A stretch of 12,408 bases of DNA from Sporomusaceae bacterium (GCA_027492445.1 JAPUES010000146.1:1-12408), one strand, 5' to 3'; counted from the first letter of the stretch, positions 1-7,903 are shown. Notes: generated by a model from the letters alone, not told the origin. Numbers and translations are program-made.

Positions 1-51
1 TTTCCGATTCCAAGCAAGGGCAACTAAGGCTTGGCTGAGGCCAAGTTTTCT
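1..51 (+). repeat. Left copy of a terminator-bearing repeat
   Basis: A 27-base core at 6-32 matches 23 of 27 bases of a core at 12368-12394 on the opposite strand. Both cores begin GATTCCAAG and end CTAAGGCTT, and both are followed by a CTTGG/CCAAG hairpin and TTTTCT. In frame 1 the bases 1-27 could be the end of a plus-strand gene (FPIPSKGN then TAA). The right copy could likewise end a gene with IPSKND, so shared coding cannot be excluded. Identity continuing past the stop codon, however, points to a dispersed DNA element. That it is repeated elsewhere in the genome is inference from two copies. Confidence 0.5.
26..51 (+). terminator. Intrinsic terminator of a convergent plus-strand unit
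   Basis: CTTGGC (30-35), a TGAG loop and GCCAAG (40-45) form a 6 bp stem, extended by two G-U and two A-U pairs into the flanks, followed by TTTTCT. Read on the minus strand there is no U-tract, so it should stop a plus-strand transcript entering from the left and converging on spoIVB. Confidence 0.6.
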
Positions 52-73
52 ATGTTTATAGCATATTTACTTC

Positions 74-1420
74 TTAAAAAGAAGAAAAGCCAGAAAACGT
101 AAAGTGTTTCCTGGCAACTTTATTTTCAAATTTGGGTAGTATCCCAACTTCCATCAGCATCCAATCGATAAAACAACCATAACCTTTCGCAGGATCATGA
201 ACAAAGACATGGGTCACAGCACCAACCAGTTTACCATTTTGAATAATAGGACTACCGCTCATTCCTTGTACAATGCCGCCTGTCTTTTCTAATAACACTG
301 GGTCGGTGACTTTTATCACCAAACCTTTGCCCTCAGGATAATCTTGTAAATTTATTTTTTGAATTTCAATGGCAAATCGTTCAATCGTCTGCCCATCTAC
401 TACGGTTAATATTTCCGCATTGCCTGTTTCAACTTGATTCATAGAGGCTACCGGTATAGGCTCTTTATAAAGTTCATTTGGCAGGTCTGCGGTAAGCTTA
501 CCATAAATCCCAAACTTCGTATTCTTTTGTATATCCCCAAGCAATTGATCTTCATCAATAAATATTCCAATTTTTTCTCCTGGTTGTCCCCGTAGACCAT
601 GTTGTATTCCTGATACCTTTGCCGCTACTATTTTACCTTGTTCACAATCAATCGGTTGATTGGTATCACTATCCGTAATAATATGTCCGAGGGCACCATA
701 TGCATGTGAGCTTTGCTCTTGGAAGGTCAATGTTCCCACGCCAGCGGCACTGTCACGGACAAATAATCCGATTCGATATCGCTTGGTATCATTACATAAT
801 ACTGGTTTTATGTTACTACTTACAGTTTCATCACCGCGTTTTACAATAATATTTATCGTACTATTTTCTTTGCCACTGGTATCAATAATCTCTGCAACTT
901 GATTGTCATTTTCTACTATAATGCCATTCATACTGATAATAACATCACCAATATGGATACCTCCATCTTTGGCTGGGTTTACCTGTTGCTCATTTTCAAT
1001 GGTAATGGGTGAATTACCAACTACAATTACACCACGAGAATGGAGTACAACACCAATGGAATTCCCACCGGGAATTAATTTAATCGAAGGTAATACATCC
1101 ACTTGCACTGTCCGGATTGGTATGATACCTAAGAGTTTAAACTCTACTGTAGAATTGCCTAGCTTTAAAGGTTCGAGAAATACGGGTCTAGATAAATTAT
1201 ACTTCTCCATTGCTGGCTGCGCTCTAATACTTTCTTCATAATTAGAATAAATAGTAAAGGTTAAAGGAAAATTCACATGAAAGGAAGCAATTTCTCCTTC
1301 CATAATGCGCAAATGAGAGGGAAGGCCATAGATAGTGCGAAACTGTGATGAAAAACAGTATGTGATAATCAATACTGCAATACTCACGCCAAGCAGGGAA
1401 CGGTACTTCATGTTCATCAT
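74..1420 (-). CDS. spoIVB: SpoIVB serine peptidase (S55), sigma-K checkpoint signal
   Basis: SpoIVB is secreted from the forespore into the space between the spore membranes. There it cleaves SpoIVFA and so releases SpoIVFB to process pro-sigma-K. With the start used here (448 aa) there is one N-terminal membrane segment (about residues 8-24), a PDZ domain (about 125-205, with GGIHIGDVIISMNG) and the S55 peptidase domain. The catalytic triad is visible as H246 in GALGH, D373 in KVTDP and S388 in GMSGSP, each ten residues after the H236/D363/S378 that I recall for the Bacillus subtilis enzyme. I chose ATG 1420 because AAGGAG lies at 1434-1439, although the 13-base spacing is long. ATG 1417 and 1411 are close alternatives. 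An ATG at 1492 would add 24 charged residues before the membrane segment and lacks a good ribosome binding site. The gene is separated from recN by a terminator, as expected for sporulation-specific expression. About 20 residues trail the usual domain end and overlap a terminator. Confidence 0.95.
   Translation of the reverse strand: MMNMKYRSLLGVSIAVLIITYCFSSQFRTIYGLPSHLRIMEGEIASFHVNFPLTFTIYSNYEESIRAQPAMEKYNLSRPVFLEPLKLGNSTVEFKLLGIIPIRTVQVDVLPSIKLIPGGNSIGVVLHSRGVIVVGNSPITIENEQQVNPAKDGGIHIGDVIISMNGIIVENDNQVAEIIDTSGKENSTINIIVKRGDETVSSNIKPVLCNDTKRYRIGLFVRDSAAGVGTLTFQEQSSHAYGALGHIITDSDTNQPIDCEQGKIVAAKVSGIQHGLRGQPGEKIGIFIDEDQLLGDIQKNTKFGIYGKLTADLPNELYKEPIPVASMNQVETGNAEILTVVDGQTIERFAIEIQKINLQDYPEGKGLVIKVTDPVLLEKTGGIVQGMSGSPIIQNGKLVGAVTHVFVHDPAKGYGCFIDWMLMEVGILPKFENKVARKHFTFSGFSSF
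76..115 (-). terminator. spoIVB terminator overlapping the 3' coding end
   Basis: On the minus strand GCCAGGAAAC (115-106) pairs with GTTTTCTGGC (98-89) through ten pairs including one G-U, with a 7-base loop. It is followed by TTTTCTTCTTTTT (88-76). The stem lies within the last codons of spoIVB and the U-tract runs into the stop codon at 76-74. Confidence 0.8.
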
Positions 1421-1486
1421 GCTCTTATCATCACTCCTTAGCCTATTTTTTCCAAATACATTGTGTGTTATTTCATTCTCTAATTT

Positions 1487-1516
1487 AAACATTCCCGAAT
1501 TATGAAGTGATTATTC
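1487..1516 (-). promoter_or_regulatory. Weak sigma-G-like promoter candidate for spoIVB
   Basis: On the minus strand GAATA (1516-1512) matches the forespore sigma-G -35 consensus. It lies 18 bases before AATGTTT (1493-1487), which matches the -10 consensus CATxHTA only partly. A start near 1480 would give a leader of about 60 bases to ATG 1420 and would exclude ATG 1492. This is pattern matching in AT-rich DNA and is offered as a candidate only. Confidence 0.22.
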
Positions 1517-1545
1517 CGCTTGTAAGAGGTATATTTAATGGTAAT

Positions 1546-1585
1546 AAAAAAAATAAGACCCAAGCTTATGCTTGGATCTTATTTT
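1546..1585 (-). terminator. recN intrinsic terminator containing the recN stop codon
   Basis: CCAAGC (1575-1570) and GCTTGG (1565-1560) pair around a four-base loop. After one mismatch the stem continues through about eight more pairs (AATAAGAT against TCTTATT and flank), and eight U residues follow (1553-1546). The recN stop codon (1568-1566) sits in the loop. The structure ends the transcript before spoIVB. Confidence 0.88.
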
Positions 1586-3281
1586 CCCATTGTTTCTTTT
1601 TATATGCTGCCGCTCTGCGCATTTGTTTGGCATTATCTAGGGCGATCTGGGTGATTTCATTGCCAGAAATCATACGAGTAAGCTCGAGTAGCTGTTCTTC
1701 TAGGGACAATATTGTAATGATTGTATTTGTCCGCTTACCTTCCACTTGTTTTTTAATATAAATATGTTGGTCTGCCATACAAGCAATTTGCGGTAAATGC
1801 GTAATGCATAATACTTGCCTAGCTGCAGCCACTCTTGCAACTTTTTCAGCCACCATATGACCAGCCTGCCCGCCAATACCAGCATCAATTTCGTCAAATA
1901 CCATAATTCCAACTGCATCTCGCGCCGCACAAACTGTTTTTATGGCTAAAGCAATCCGGGATAGTTCACCGCCAGAGGCTATTTTATGCAATAGCTTTGG
2001 CTGTTCCCCCGGATTTGCTGAAAATAAAAACATGACTTCGTTTTGGCCATTAGGAGTAAACTGAGTGGTTGATAGTACATCAATTACAAAGATAGCATTA
2101 ATCATTCCTAAATCAGCTAAATGTTTACACACTTGTTTGCTAAGTTCTTGGGAAGATTGGCGGCGGATGGAATCAAGCTCACTTGCCATTTTTTCTAGTT
2201 TCTTTTCCAGTTGACCTTGATCCTTTGCTAGCATTGCAAGTTTTTGATCATAATTATTAATATCTGTAAGCTCTACTACTGCCTGCTGGTAGTACTGTAA
2301 AATTTCTGGAATGGTGCCACCATATTTTTTCTTTAAGCGATAAATAATATCCATACGTTCCTGTAGCCTAGCTAATTGCTGAGGATTAAATTCAACCTCC
2401 TCACCATAGGTACGTAAATCCATACAGGTTTCTTCTAGCTGATATAAGGCATCACCAATACCTACTAGCTGTCCTTGCAGACGTTGATCATAACGAACTG
2501 CCAATTCTATTTCTTTTTTAACCTCAGCCAAGGCCGGTATAATACCACTTAGTCCCTTACTGCCTTGATCTAATATTAAATAAGCACGATTCACTGCATT
2601 GGCAATTTTTTCTGCATTGGCGAGTACGAGGATTTCTTGCTCTAATGTTTCTTCTTCATCCGTTTTTAACTCGGCAGCAGCAATCTCCTGGGTTTGCCAA
2701 GTAAGCATATCAATACGCTGCACCCGTTCCCTGGCATTTTGTTCGAGGAGAGATAATTCCTTAACGACAGCAAGCCATTGATAGTAAATGGTACGATATT
2801 GTTCTAAGGTTTCCCTTGCTTTACTGTCTAAAGCATCTAACATGGCTAAATAGGCCTCTGGCCGGAGTAATGCTTGATTTTCATGTTGGCCATGCATATC
2901 AACAAGTTTTTCACCAATTTGCCGTAAAATACTTACTGTAATATGGCAGCCATTAATAAGAATCGTATTCTTACCTTGCCGTGAAAAACGTCGGCTAATA
3001 ATAAGGATTCCTTCATCTTCAAAGGGAATTCCTTGTTCTTCTATTATTTTATGAATTGCAAACAGCTGAGAAATATCAAAAACAGCCTCAATACGAAAAA
3101 AATCACAGCCTGTGCGAATAGCCTCAACGGAAGCCCGATTACCAAGAATAACACTTAAAGCATCGATTAATATGGATTTACCTGCTCCTGTTTCCCCTGT
3201 TAGTATATTTAGACCTTCATCAAACTCGACCATGGCTTGTTCAATTAATGCAAAATTAGTAACCGACAAGGATTTTAGCAC
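1566..3281 (-). CDS. recN: RecN DNA double-strand break repair ATPase
   Basis: RecN is an SMC-like ATPase that gathers early at double-strand breaks and helps hold ends or sister DNA for RecA-dependent repair. The 571-residue protein has the family's full length. The N-terminal half head carries Walker A TGETGAGKS at 28-36, and a long central Gln/Glu-rich coiled-coil region covers roughly 150-390. The C-terminal half head has the ABC signature SGGELS at 436-441, Walker B VGIMVFDE ending at E464, and THLPQIA at about 494. The start is GTG at 3281, with AGGAG at 3292-3296 ten bases upstream. It lies 19 bases after argR, presumably in the same transcript, and argR-recN adjacency is common in spore-forming Firmicutes. 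I see no LexA-type box directly upstream. Confidence 0.97.
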   Translation of the reverse strand: MLKSLSVTNFALIEQAMVEFDEGLNILTGETGAGKSILIDALSVILGNRASVEAIRTGCDFFRIEAVFDISQLFAIHKIIEEQGIPFEDEGILIISRRFSRQGKNTILINGCHITVSILRQIGEKLVDMHGQHENQALLRPEAYLAMLDALDSKARETLEQYRTIYYQWLAVVKELSLLEQNARERVQRIDMLTWQTQEIAAAELKTDEEETLEQEILVLANAEKIANAVNRAYLILDQGSKGLSGIIPALAEVKKEIELAVRYDQRLQGQLVGIGDALYQLEETCMDLRTYGEEVEFNPQQLARLQERMDIIYRLKKKYGGTIPEILQYYQQAVVELTDINNYDQKLAMLAKDQGQLEKKLEKMASELDSIRRQSSQELSKQVCKHLADLGMINAIFVIDVLSTTQFTPNGQNEVMFLFSANPGEQPKLLHKIASGGELSRIALAIKTVCAARDAVGIMVFDEIDAGIGGQAGHMVAEKVARVAAARQVLCITHLPQIACMADQHIYIKKQVEGKRTNTIITILSLEEQLLELTRMISGNEITQIALDNAKQMRRAAAYKKKQWENKIQA

Positions 3282-3300
3282 AATTTTTACACTCCTAACC

Positions 3301-3753
3301 TTAATGTGATAAGGCTAATAATCTTGATATTACCGTGGGCACTGCTTCCATAGGTTTTACAACTACCAAAATATTGTCATCCCCGGCCACCGTGCCTATA
3401 ATATCCGCCCATTTTGTATTATCAATAGCCGCTGCTACTGCTTGTGCAGTACCGGGCAAGGTCTTGATAACTACAATATTAGAGCTATGATCAATGCCAA
3501 TAACTGAGTCCTGAAAAATACGTTCCATGCGTGGTTGTAAAAAAGCAGTATTTGATTCTACGGGAAAAGCATAACGATAACGCCCTTCGCCGGCAGGTAC
3601 TTTAATGAGCATTAATTCTTTAATGTCTCGTGACACCGTGGCCTGGGTTACAGTAATTGCTTGCTTACGCAGTGCTTCTGCTAAATCATCTTGTGTCTCA
3701 ATCACATTATTCTCAATAATTTCTTTTATGGTCGCGTGGCGTAGAGCTTTCAC
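3301..3753 (-). CDS. argR: Arginine repressor ArgR/AhrC
   Basis: ArgR is a hexameric, arginine-sensing DNA-binding protein that represses arginine synthesis and in many Firmicutes activates catabolism. The 150-residue length is normal. The N-terminal winged helix-turn-helix contains the family signature QATVSRDI at 37-44. The C-terminal oligomerisation and arginine-binding domain has GTAQAVAAAID at 101-111 and GTVAGDDN at 120-127, the conserved acidic DD being the expected arginine contact. GTG at 3753 is the first possible start: the codon before it is an in-frame TAG, and AAGGAG lies eight bases upstream. It is 26 bases after nadK. I did not find an ARG box pair inside the window, so its targets are presumably elsewhere. 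Confidence 0.96.
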   Translation of the reverse strand: MKALRHATIKEIIENNVIETQDDLAEALRKQAITVTQATVSRDIKELMLIKVPAGEGRYRYAFPVESNTAFLQPRMERIFQDSVIGIDHSSNIVVIKTLPGTAQAVAAAIDNTKWADIIGTVAGDDNILVVVKPMEAVPTVISRLLALSH

Positions 3754-3779
3754 CTACTTCACTCCTTAATTCTACAGCA

Positions 3780-4649
3780 TTAAAAATTAGTATCTACTTC
3801 TCCTCGCCACAATTTGCTACGTAAGGTTTCATAATAACTTCTACCTGAAAACTTAACAAATTTTGCTCGAAAAGGAGCACGTTTTACAAGGACAATATCA
3901 TCGGATAATAAATTGTACATACTCTGGCCATCAATCGTTAGCACCGCATCTTCGTGATTGGCGACCATACTGATTTTGACTTCTTCGTCTTCACCGATCA
4001 CTAAGGACTTAGCATCTAAAGTATGAGGGCAAATAGGCGTTAGTATCATAACCTTTAGCTTAGGATTTACAATAGGGCCGCCTGCCGATAAAGAATATCC
4101 TGTAGATCCAGTTGCTGTTGCAATAATCAATCCATCGGCTGCATAATTCGCTGTTGATTCATTATCCACATATAACTTAAGTTTAATCATACGGGAAACA
4201 CCACTTTTACTAATTACCACATCATTAAGGGCTGATGAAATAGGGAGAATAACGCCTTGCCTGAGAATCATAGCATCGAGCATTACTCTTTCTTCAATCT
4301 GATACTCTCCATGAATCAGTCTATCTAAGGCAGCCGTTACATCCGGCAATTCCACTTCCGTTAGGAAACCTAATTGTCCAAGATTAATACCGCAAATGGG
4401 GACACCAGCCCTAGCAATCTCTCTTGCCGTATTTAGTAAGGTTCCATCCCCGCCTAAGGTAATACCAATATTAATTTCCTGTTTCATGACCTCTAGCTCA
4501 CAGGCAAGTTCTTTATAACCCATTTTTTCCGCTGCATCGGTTGCCAATAATACCCTTATACCATGTTCTTTGAAGTAGGTTACCACTTCATCTAAGACAC
4601 TGATGACACTTTGTTTTTTCATATTAGGGAATAAGCCAATTGTTAACAC
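3780..4649 (-). CDS. nadK: ATP/polyphosphate-type NAD kinase
   Basis: The enzyme phosphorylates NAD to NADP in the cytoplasm and sets the NADPH pool that Dxr and other reductive steps depend on. Hallmarks are GGDGT at 66-70 (phosphate donor site and catalytic Asp), NLGQLGFLTE at 89-98, the NAD-binding ALNDVV at 140-145, and the Gly-rich stretch at 171-192 containing TGSTGYSLSAGG. The length of 289 residues is typical. The start is GTG at 4649: an in-frame TAA lies two codons upstream, and GGAGG is eight bases before the GTG. The gap after tlyA is 18 bases, so the two genes are almost certainly cotranscribed. The tlyA-nadK-argR-recN order recurs in spore-forming Firmicutes. Confidence 0.97.
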   Translation of the reverse strand: MLTIGLFPNMKKQSVISVLDEVVTYFKEHGIRVLLATDAAEKMGYKELACELEVMKQEINIGITLGGDGTLLNTAREIARAGVPICGINLGQLGFLTEVELPDVTAALDRLIHGEYQIEERVMLDAMILRQGVILPISSALNDVVISKSGVSRMIKLKLYVDNESTANYAADGLIIATATGSTGYSLSAGGPIVNPKLKVMILTPICPHTLDAKSLVIGEDEEVKISMVANHEDAVLTIDGQSMYNLLSDDIVLVKRAPFRAKFVKFSGRSYYETLRSKLWRGEVDTNF

Positions 4650-4667
4650 ATCTTATCCTCCATTATC

Positions 4668-5480
4668 TTATACTGCCTTAGCATGGGCTTCTGCAACGGT
4701 TTGTTCAATCACTTCTCCAGTGACACAATTGTCTCCTAAAGCATTGGACAAATAAATAAGATATTCAATATTGCCTTCTGGTCCCTTTACTGGAGAATAG
4801 GTAAGACCAAGCGGGGTAAAACCTAATTCGCAGCAAGAATTTACAATAGTTTCTATAACCTCAATATGCACCACAGGATCTTTGACAACGCCTTTTTTAC
4901 CTACTTTAGCCCGCCCAGCCTCAAATTGAGGTTTTATAAGGGCCACCACGCTGCCCGTCTTAGCTAGCAATGTTTTAACAACGGGTAATACCTTAGTTAA
5001 TGAAATAAAGGCAACATCGATGGACGCAAAATCTAAAGGTTGCCCTAAATCCTCAACGGTAACATTACGAATATTAGTTCGCTCCATATTGATAACCCGA
5101 TTATCAGTACGCAAAGACCAAGCGAGTTGCCCATAGCCAACATCAATAGCATAAACACGCAAAGCACCATTTTGTAAAGCGCAATCTGTAAATCCGCCTG
5201 TCGAAGCACCAATATCGGCCATTATTTGATCGGTAAGGCTAATAGAAAAATGTTCTAAGGCTTTCGCAAGTTTTAAACCACCGCGGCTGACATATCCAAT
5301 ACTATCACCAGTAACTACAATATTCCCGGTACTCGGCACCATTGTGCCTGCTTTATCGATTCTTTGCCCATCTACAAATACTAAACCTGCCATAATAGAA
5401 GATTTAGCTCGTTCCCGACTAGAAACCAATCCTTTTTCTACCAATAAAATGTCTAAACGTTCTTTTTTCACTTTGTTCAT
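4668..5480 (-). CDS. tlyA: TlyA family rRNA 2'-O-methyltransferase
   Basis: TlyA proteins are S-adenosylmethionine-dependent ribose methyltransferases acting on 16S and/or 23S rRNA, and their loss can give capreomycin resistance. An S4 RNA-binding domain (about residues 6-65, RLDILLVEKGLVSSRERAK) precedes an FtsJ-like methyltransferase domain with the SAM motif ADIGASTGGFTD at 88-99. K70, D155, K183 and E239 match, with an offset of one, the K69-D154-K182-E238 tetrad I recall for the mycobacterial protein. I chose ATG 5480, where ATGA overlaps the dxs stop and GGAG lies just upstream, over GTG 5492. This gives 270 residues. Which rRNA is modified cannot be read from the sequence. Some family members are annotated as haemolysins, but the fold indicates RNA methylation. 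Confidence 0.93.
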   Translation of the reverse strand: MNKVKKERLDILLVEKGLVSSRERAKSSIMAGLVFVDGQRIDKAGTMVPSTGNIVVTGDSIGYVSRGGLKLAKALEHFSISLTDQIMADIGASTGGFTDCALQNGALRVYAIDVGYGQLAWSLRTDNRVINMERTNIRNVTVEDLGQPLDFASIDVAFISLTKVLPVVKTLLAKTGSVVALIKPQFEAGRAKVGKKGVVKDPVVHIEVIETIVNSCCELGFTPLGLTYSPVKGPEGNIEYLIYLSNALGDNCVTGEVIEQTVAEAHAKAV

Positions 5481-7363
5481 CGTACTCCACACAAGCTAAC
5501 GAAGGAACCGACTTCCTCTGCAATACCTTCGGCTGTTAAACCACATTTTTGTAACAATTCTTCCCTAGTACCATGCTCTATAAAAGTATCAGAAAATCCT
5601 AAGCGCAGTACTTTAACCCAATTGAAGTTTTGTTCATTAATATATTCAAGAACTCCCGATCCAAACCCGCCCGCTAACACATTGTCTTCCACAGTTACAA
5701 TCACTCTAGCATCGCGGGCTATTCGCCGAATCATTTGTCCATCTAATGGTTTTATAAACCTAGCATTTACTAGTCCCGCCTGTATTCCTTGCCCTTTGAG
5801 TAATTCTGCGGCCTGCCGACAAGGTTCAACCATGGCACCAACGGCTAGGAACACAATATCCTTACCCTCTATTACTTGTTCGGAAGCGCCAAGGGGAAGC
5901 TTTAGAAAAGGTTCCGTTGTTACAACGCCAAGGCCATTACCCCGCGGATAGCGGATCGCCACAGGACTGCCTAAATGAATGGCAGTATAAAACATATGGC
6001 GCAATTCATTTTCATCCTTAGGAGCCATAATCGTCAGATTCGGAATATGGCGCAAATAGCTATAATCAAAGACCCCATGATGAGTCGGGCCATCTTCCCC
6101 GACAATGCCCGCTCGATCTAACGCAAATATGACAGGTAGTTTTTGCAAGCAAACATCATGTAATATTTGATCATAGGCACGTTGGGCAAAGGTTGAATAA
6201 AGAGCCACTATCGGTTTCATACCTTGTATGGCCATACCTGCCGCCATGGTAACAGCATTTTGTTCTGCGATGCCGACATCGAAAAACCGTTTTGGAAACT
6301 GGGCGGCAAATTTTTTAAGTCCAGTACCTTCCGGCATCGCAGCTGTGATAGCTACCACACGAGAATCTTGCTTTCCTAGCTCCACTAAGGTCTCGCCAAA
6401 AGTCCCTGTGTAGGTAGGGGCATTACTCTTTTTAACCACTTCGCCCGATTCAATGCAATAAGGTCCAACGCCATGAAATTTACCGGGATTGCATTCCGCA
6501 GGCTTGTAGCCTTTGCCTTTACAAGTAATTACATGAATTAAAATAGGTCCTTGCATTTGCTTGGCCTTTTCCATTACTTCTAGCAGGATTTCTAAATTAT
6601 GACCATCAATGGGCCCAATATAGATAAAACCTAATTCTTCAAATAGCACGCCAGGAACTAATAAATAGCGCAAACTATCTTTCAGTCGTTCCACAGTTTG
6701 GGCAATTCGTTCACCAATCGCTGGAATACGGCGTAAAATGAAATCGATATCCTGTTTTACTTTTGCATATTTAGGTTCGGTACGCATTTTAGATAAATAT
6801 TCTGACATAGCACCTACATTTTTAGCAATTGACATTTCATTGTCATTGAGAATAACAATCATATTGGTTCCCGAGTGACCAGCATGATTAAGGGCTTCAT
6901 AGGCTTGTCCGCCCGTTAATGAGCCATCACCAATAATGGCAATTACATTATTTTTCTCACCAACGATATCGCGGGCTAAGGACATTCCTAGTGCTGCTGA
7001 TATAGAAGTACTAGAATGGCCGGTGCCAAAGGCATCGTGCTCACTTTCTGTAGGTTTGGGGAAACCACTAATACCGCCAAACTGGCGCAATGTACCAAAT
7101 TCCTTACGCCTGCCCGTTAGTATTTTATGAACATAAGCTTGGTGCCCCACATCCCAAATCATTTTATCAATTGGGCTATTAAATATTTTATGTAGTGCCA
7201 AGGTTAATTCTACCACACCTAAGCTTGGGGCCAAGTGACCACCTGTTTTTGATACAGAACATATTAATAACTGACGAATTTCTTCCGCCAGCAGTTTCAG
7301 TTGCTCAATAGATAGTTTTTTTAAATCTTGAGGGTTATGAATTTTTTCAAGTATTTGATTCAA
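5477..7363 (-). CDS. dxs: 1-deoxy-D-xylulose-5-phosphate synthase
   Basis: Dxs joins pyruvate and glyceraldehyde 3-phosphate with thiamine diphosphate to make DXP, the first step of the methylerythritol phosphate route to isoprenoids and a precursor of thiamine and pyridoxal. The 628 residues are full length. Visible are H43 in GGHLAPSLG, the thiamine diphosphate motif GDGS at 145-148 with N173-N175 downstream, catalytic E367 in DVGIAEQNA, and DRAGIVGEDGPTHHG at 416-430. The start is TTG at 7363: the preceding in-frame codon is TAA, GAAGG lies nine bases upstream, and the next in-frame ATG falls inside the conserved core near residue 68. It has its own promoter candidate and overlaps tlyA by four bases. 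Dxs shares the region with ispA, so precursor and prenyl-chain synthesis are encoded together. Confidence 0.97.
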   Translation of the reverse strand: MNQILEKIHNPQDLKKLSIEQLKLLAEEIRQLLICSVSKTGGHLAPSLGVVELTLALHKIFNSPIDKMIWDVGHQAYVHKILTGRRKEFGTLRQFGGISGFPKPTESEHDAFGTGHSSTSISAALGMSLARDIVGEKNNVIAIIGDGSLTGGQAYEALNHAGHSGTNMIVILNDNEMSIAKNVGAMSEYLSKMRTEPKYAKVKQDIDFILRRIPAIGERIAQTVERLKDSLRYLLVPGVLFEELGFIYIGPIDGHNLEILLEVMEKAKQMQGPILIHVITCKGKGYKPAECNPGKFHGVGPYCIESGEVVKKSNAPTYTGTFGETLVELGKQDSRVVAITAAMPEGTGLKKFAAQFPKRFFDVGIAEQNAVTMAAGMAIQGMKPIVALYSTFAQRAYDQILHDVCLQKLPVIFALDRAGIVGEDGPTHHGVFDYSYLRHIPNLTIMAPKDENELRHMFYTAIHLGSPVAIRYPRGNGLGVVTTEPFLKLPLGASEQVIEGKDIVFLAVGAMVEPCRQAAELLKGQGIQAGLVNARFIKPLDGQMIRRIARDARVIVTVEDNVLAGGFGSGVLEYINEQNFNWVKVLRLGFSDTFIEHGTREELLQKCGLTAEGIAEEVGSFVSLCGVR

Positions 7364-7399
7364 TTATAAAGACCTTCTTTCGGTAACAACCCATACTTA

Positions 7400-7415
7400 T
7401 AGCACTATTATATCA
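7400..7415 (-). promoter_or_regulatory. Extended -10 promoter candidate for dxs
   Basis: The minus strand carries TGATATAAT (7415-7407): a perfect -10 hexamer preceded by the TGn extension. The best -35 at 16-18 bases is poor (CTGTAA), which an extended -10 can tolerate. Transcription would begin near 7400, about 37 bases before the TTG start. It lies in the 72-81-base gap after the DUF212 gene, where no terminator is seen, so it probably adds to read-through from ispA. Confidence 0.55.
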
Positions 7416-7444
7416 TATCCGAGCCTTATTACAGCAGGATTTCC

Positions 7445-7903
7445 TTATATAAAAAAACTCTTAAAACCATATGCGATTGCAATGCCTAATATTGCTCCTG
7501 CTAGTACTTCAATTGGGGAATGGCCTAGTAATTCTTTTAAGGTTGCATCTTGTACGATATGATGAGCTCTTAATTGTCGTACTAATTTATTAATAACTTT
7601 TGCTTGCTTTCCAGCTGCCCTACGCACACCGGCAGCATCATACATAACAATGCCTGCTAGTACAAGGGTGACAGCAAATAAAGCCGAACCAAAGCCATCA
7701 TGTAGCCCCACCGCCCAAGCTAAACTTACCACTAAGGCAGTATGAGAACTAGGCATTCCCCCTGCTCCTACTAGGCGTTCAAAATTTAAGGTTCCATGTT
7801 TCCAGTAAGAAGTTAGAGTCTTCAGTACTTGGGCACTGAGCCAGGCAGTAAATGCGGTTGCTAAGATAATGTTTTTTCCCATTAGAGCTAGCAACTCTGC
7901 CAT
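7445..7903 (-). CDS. DUF212 / divergent PAP2-family membrane protein (YuiD-like)
   Basis: This is an integral membrane protein of the Pfam DUF212 group, distantly related to PAP2 phosphatases and vanadium haloperoxidases. Its biochemical role is not established. Hydrophobic segments fall at about 10-30, 52-68, 72-92 and 134-152. The family motifs GGMPSSHTA (48-56), GVRRAAGKQAKVIN (92-105) and LLGHSPIEVLAG (125-136) resemble the PSGH and HxxxD elements of PAP2 enzymes. ATG 7903 (152 aa) is preferred because GAGGTG lies a normal distance upstream. GTG 7912 is part of that ribosome binding site. It follows ispA by ten bases and precedes dxs, which invites, but does not prove, a role in phosphorylated prenyl-lipid metabolism. 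Confidence 0.85.
   Translation of the reverse strand: MAELLALMGKNIILATAFTAWLSAQVLKTLTSYWKHGTLNFERLVGAGGMPSSHTALVVSLAWAVGLHDGFGSALFAVTLVLAGIVMYDAAGVRRAAGKQAKVINKLVRQLRAHHIVQDATLKELLGHSPIEVLAGAILGIAIAYGFKSFFI

Noticed and set aside
660..1241. Plus-strand open frames inside spoIVB, and similar ones inside recN, dxs, nusB and asp23
   Set aside because: They are antisense shadows of well-supported genes, with no domain resemblance and Ser/Thr/Pro-rich compositions typical of reverse frames.
1444..1470. Sigma-F-like -10 GGAAAAAATA upstream of spoIVB
   Set aside because: The resulting transcript would begin inside the AAGGAG site and lose it, and the -35 is weak.
1421..1492. 24-codon N-terminal extension of spoIVB from ATG 1492
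   Set aside because: The extension is charged, sits before the membrane segment, and has no usable ribosome binding site, whereas AAGGAG lies ahead of ATG 1420. It is not fully excluded because that spacing is long.
1700..1930. Minus-strand 76-codon open frame inside recN
   Set aside because: It lies entirely in another frame over the conserved RecN ATPase head and shows no independent start signals.
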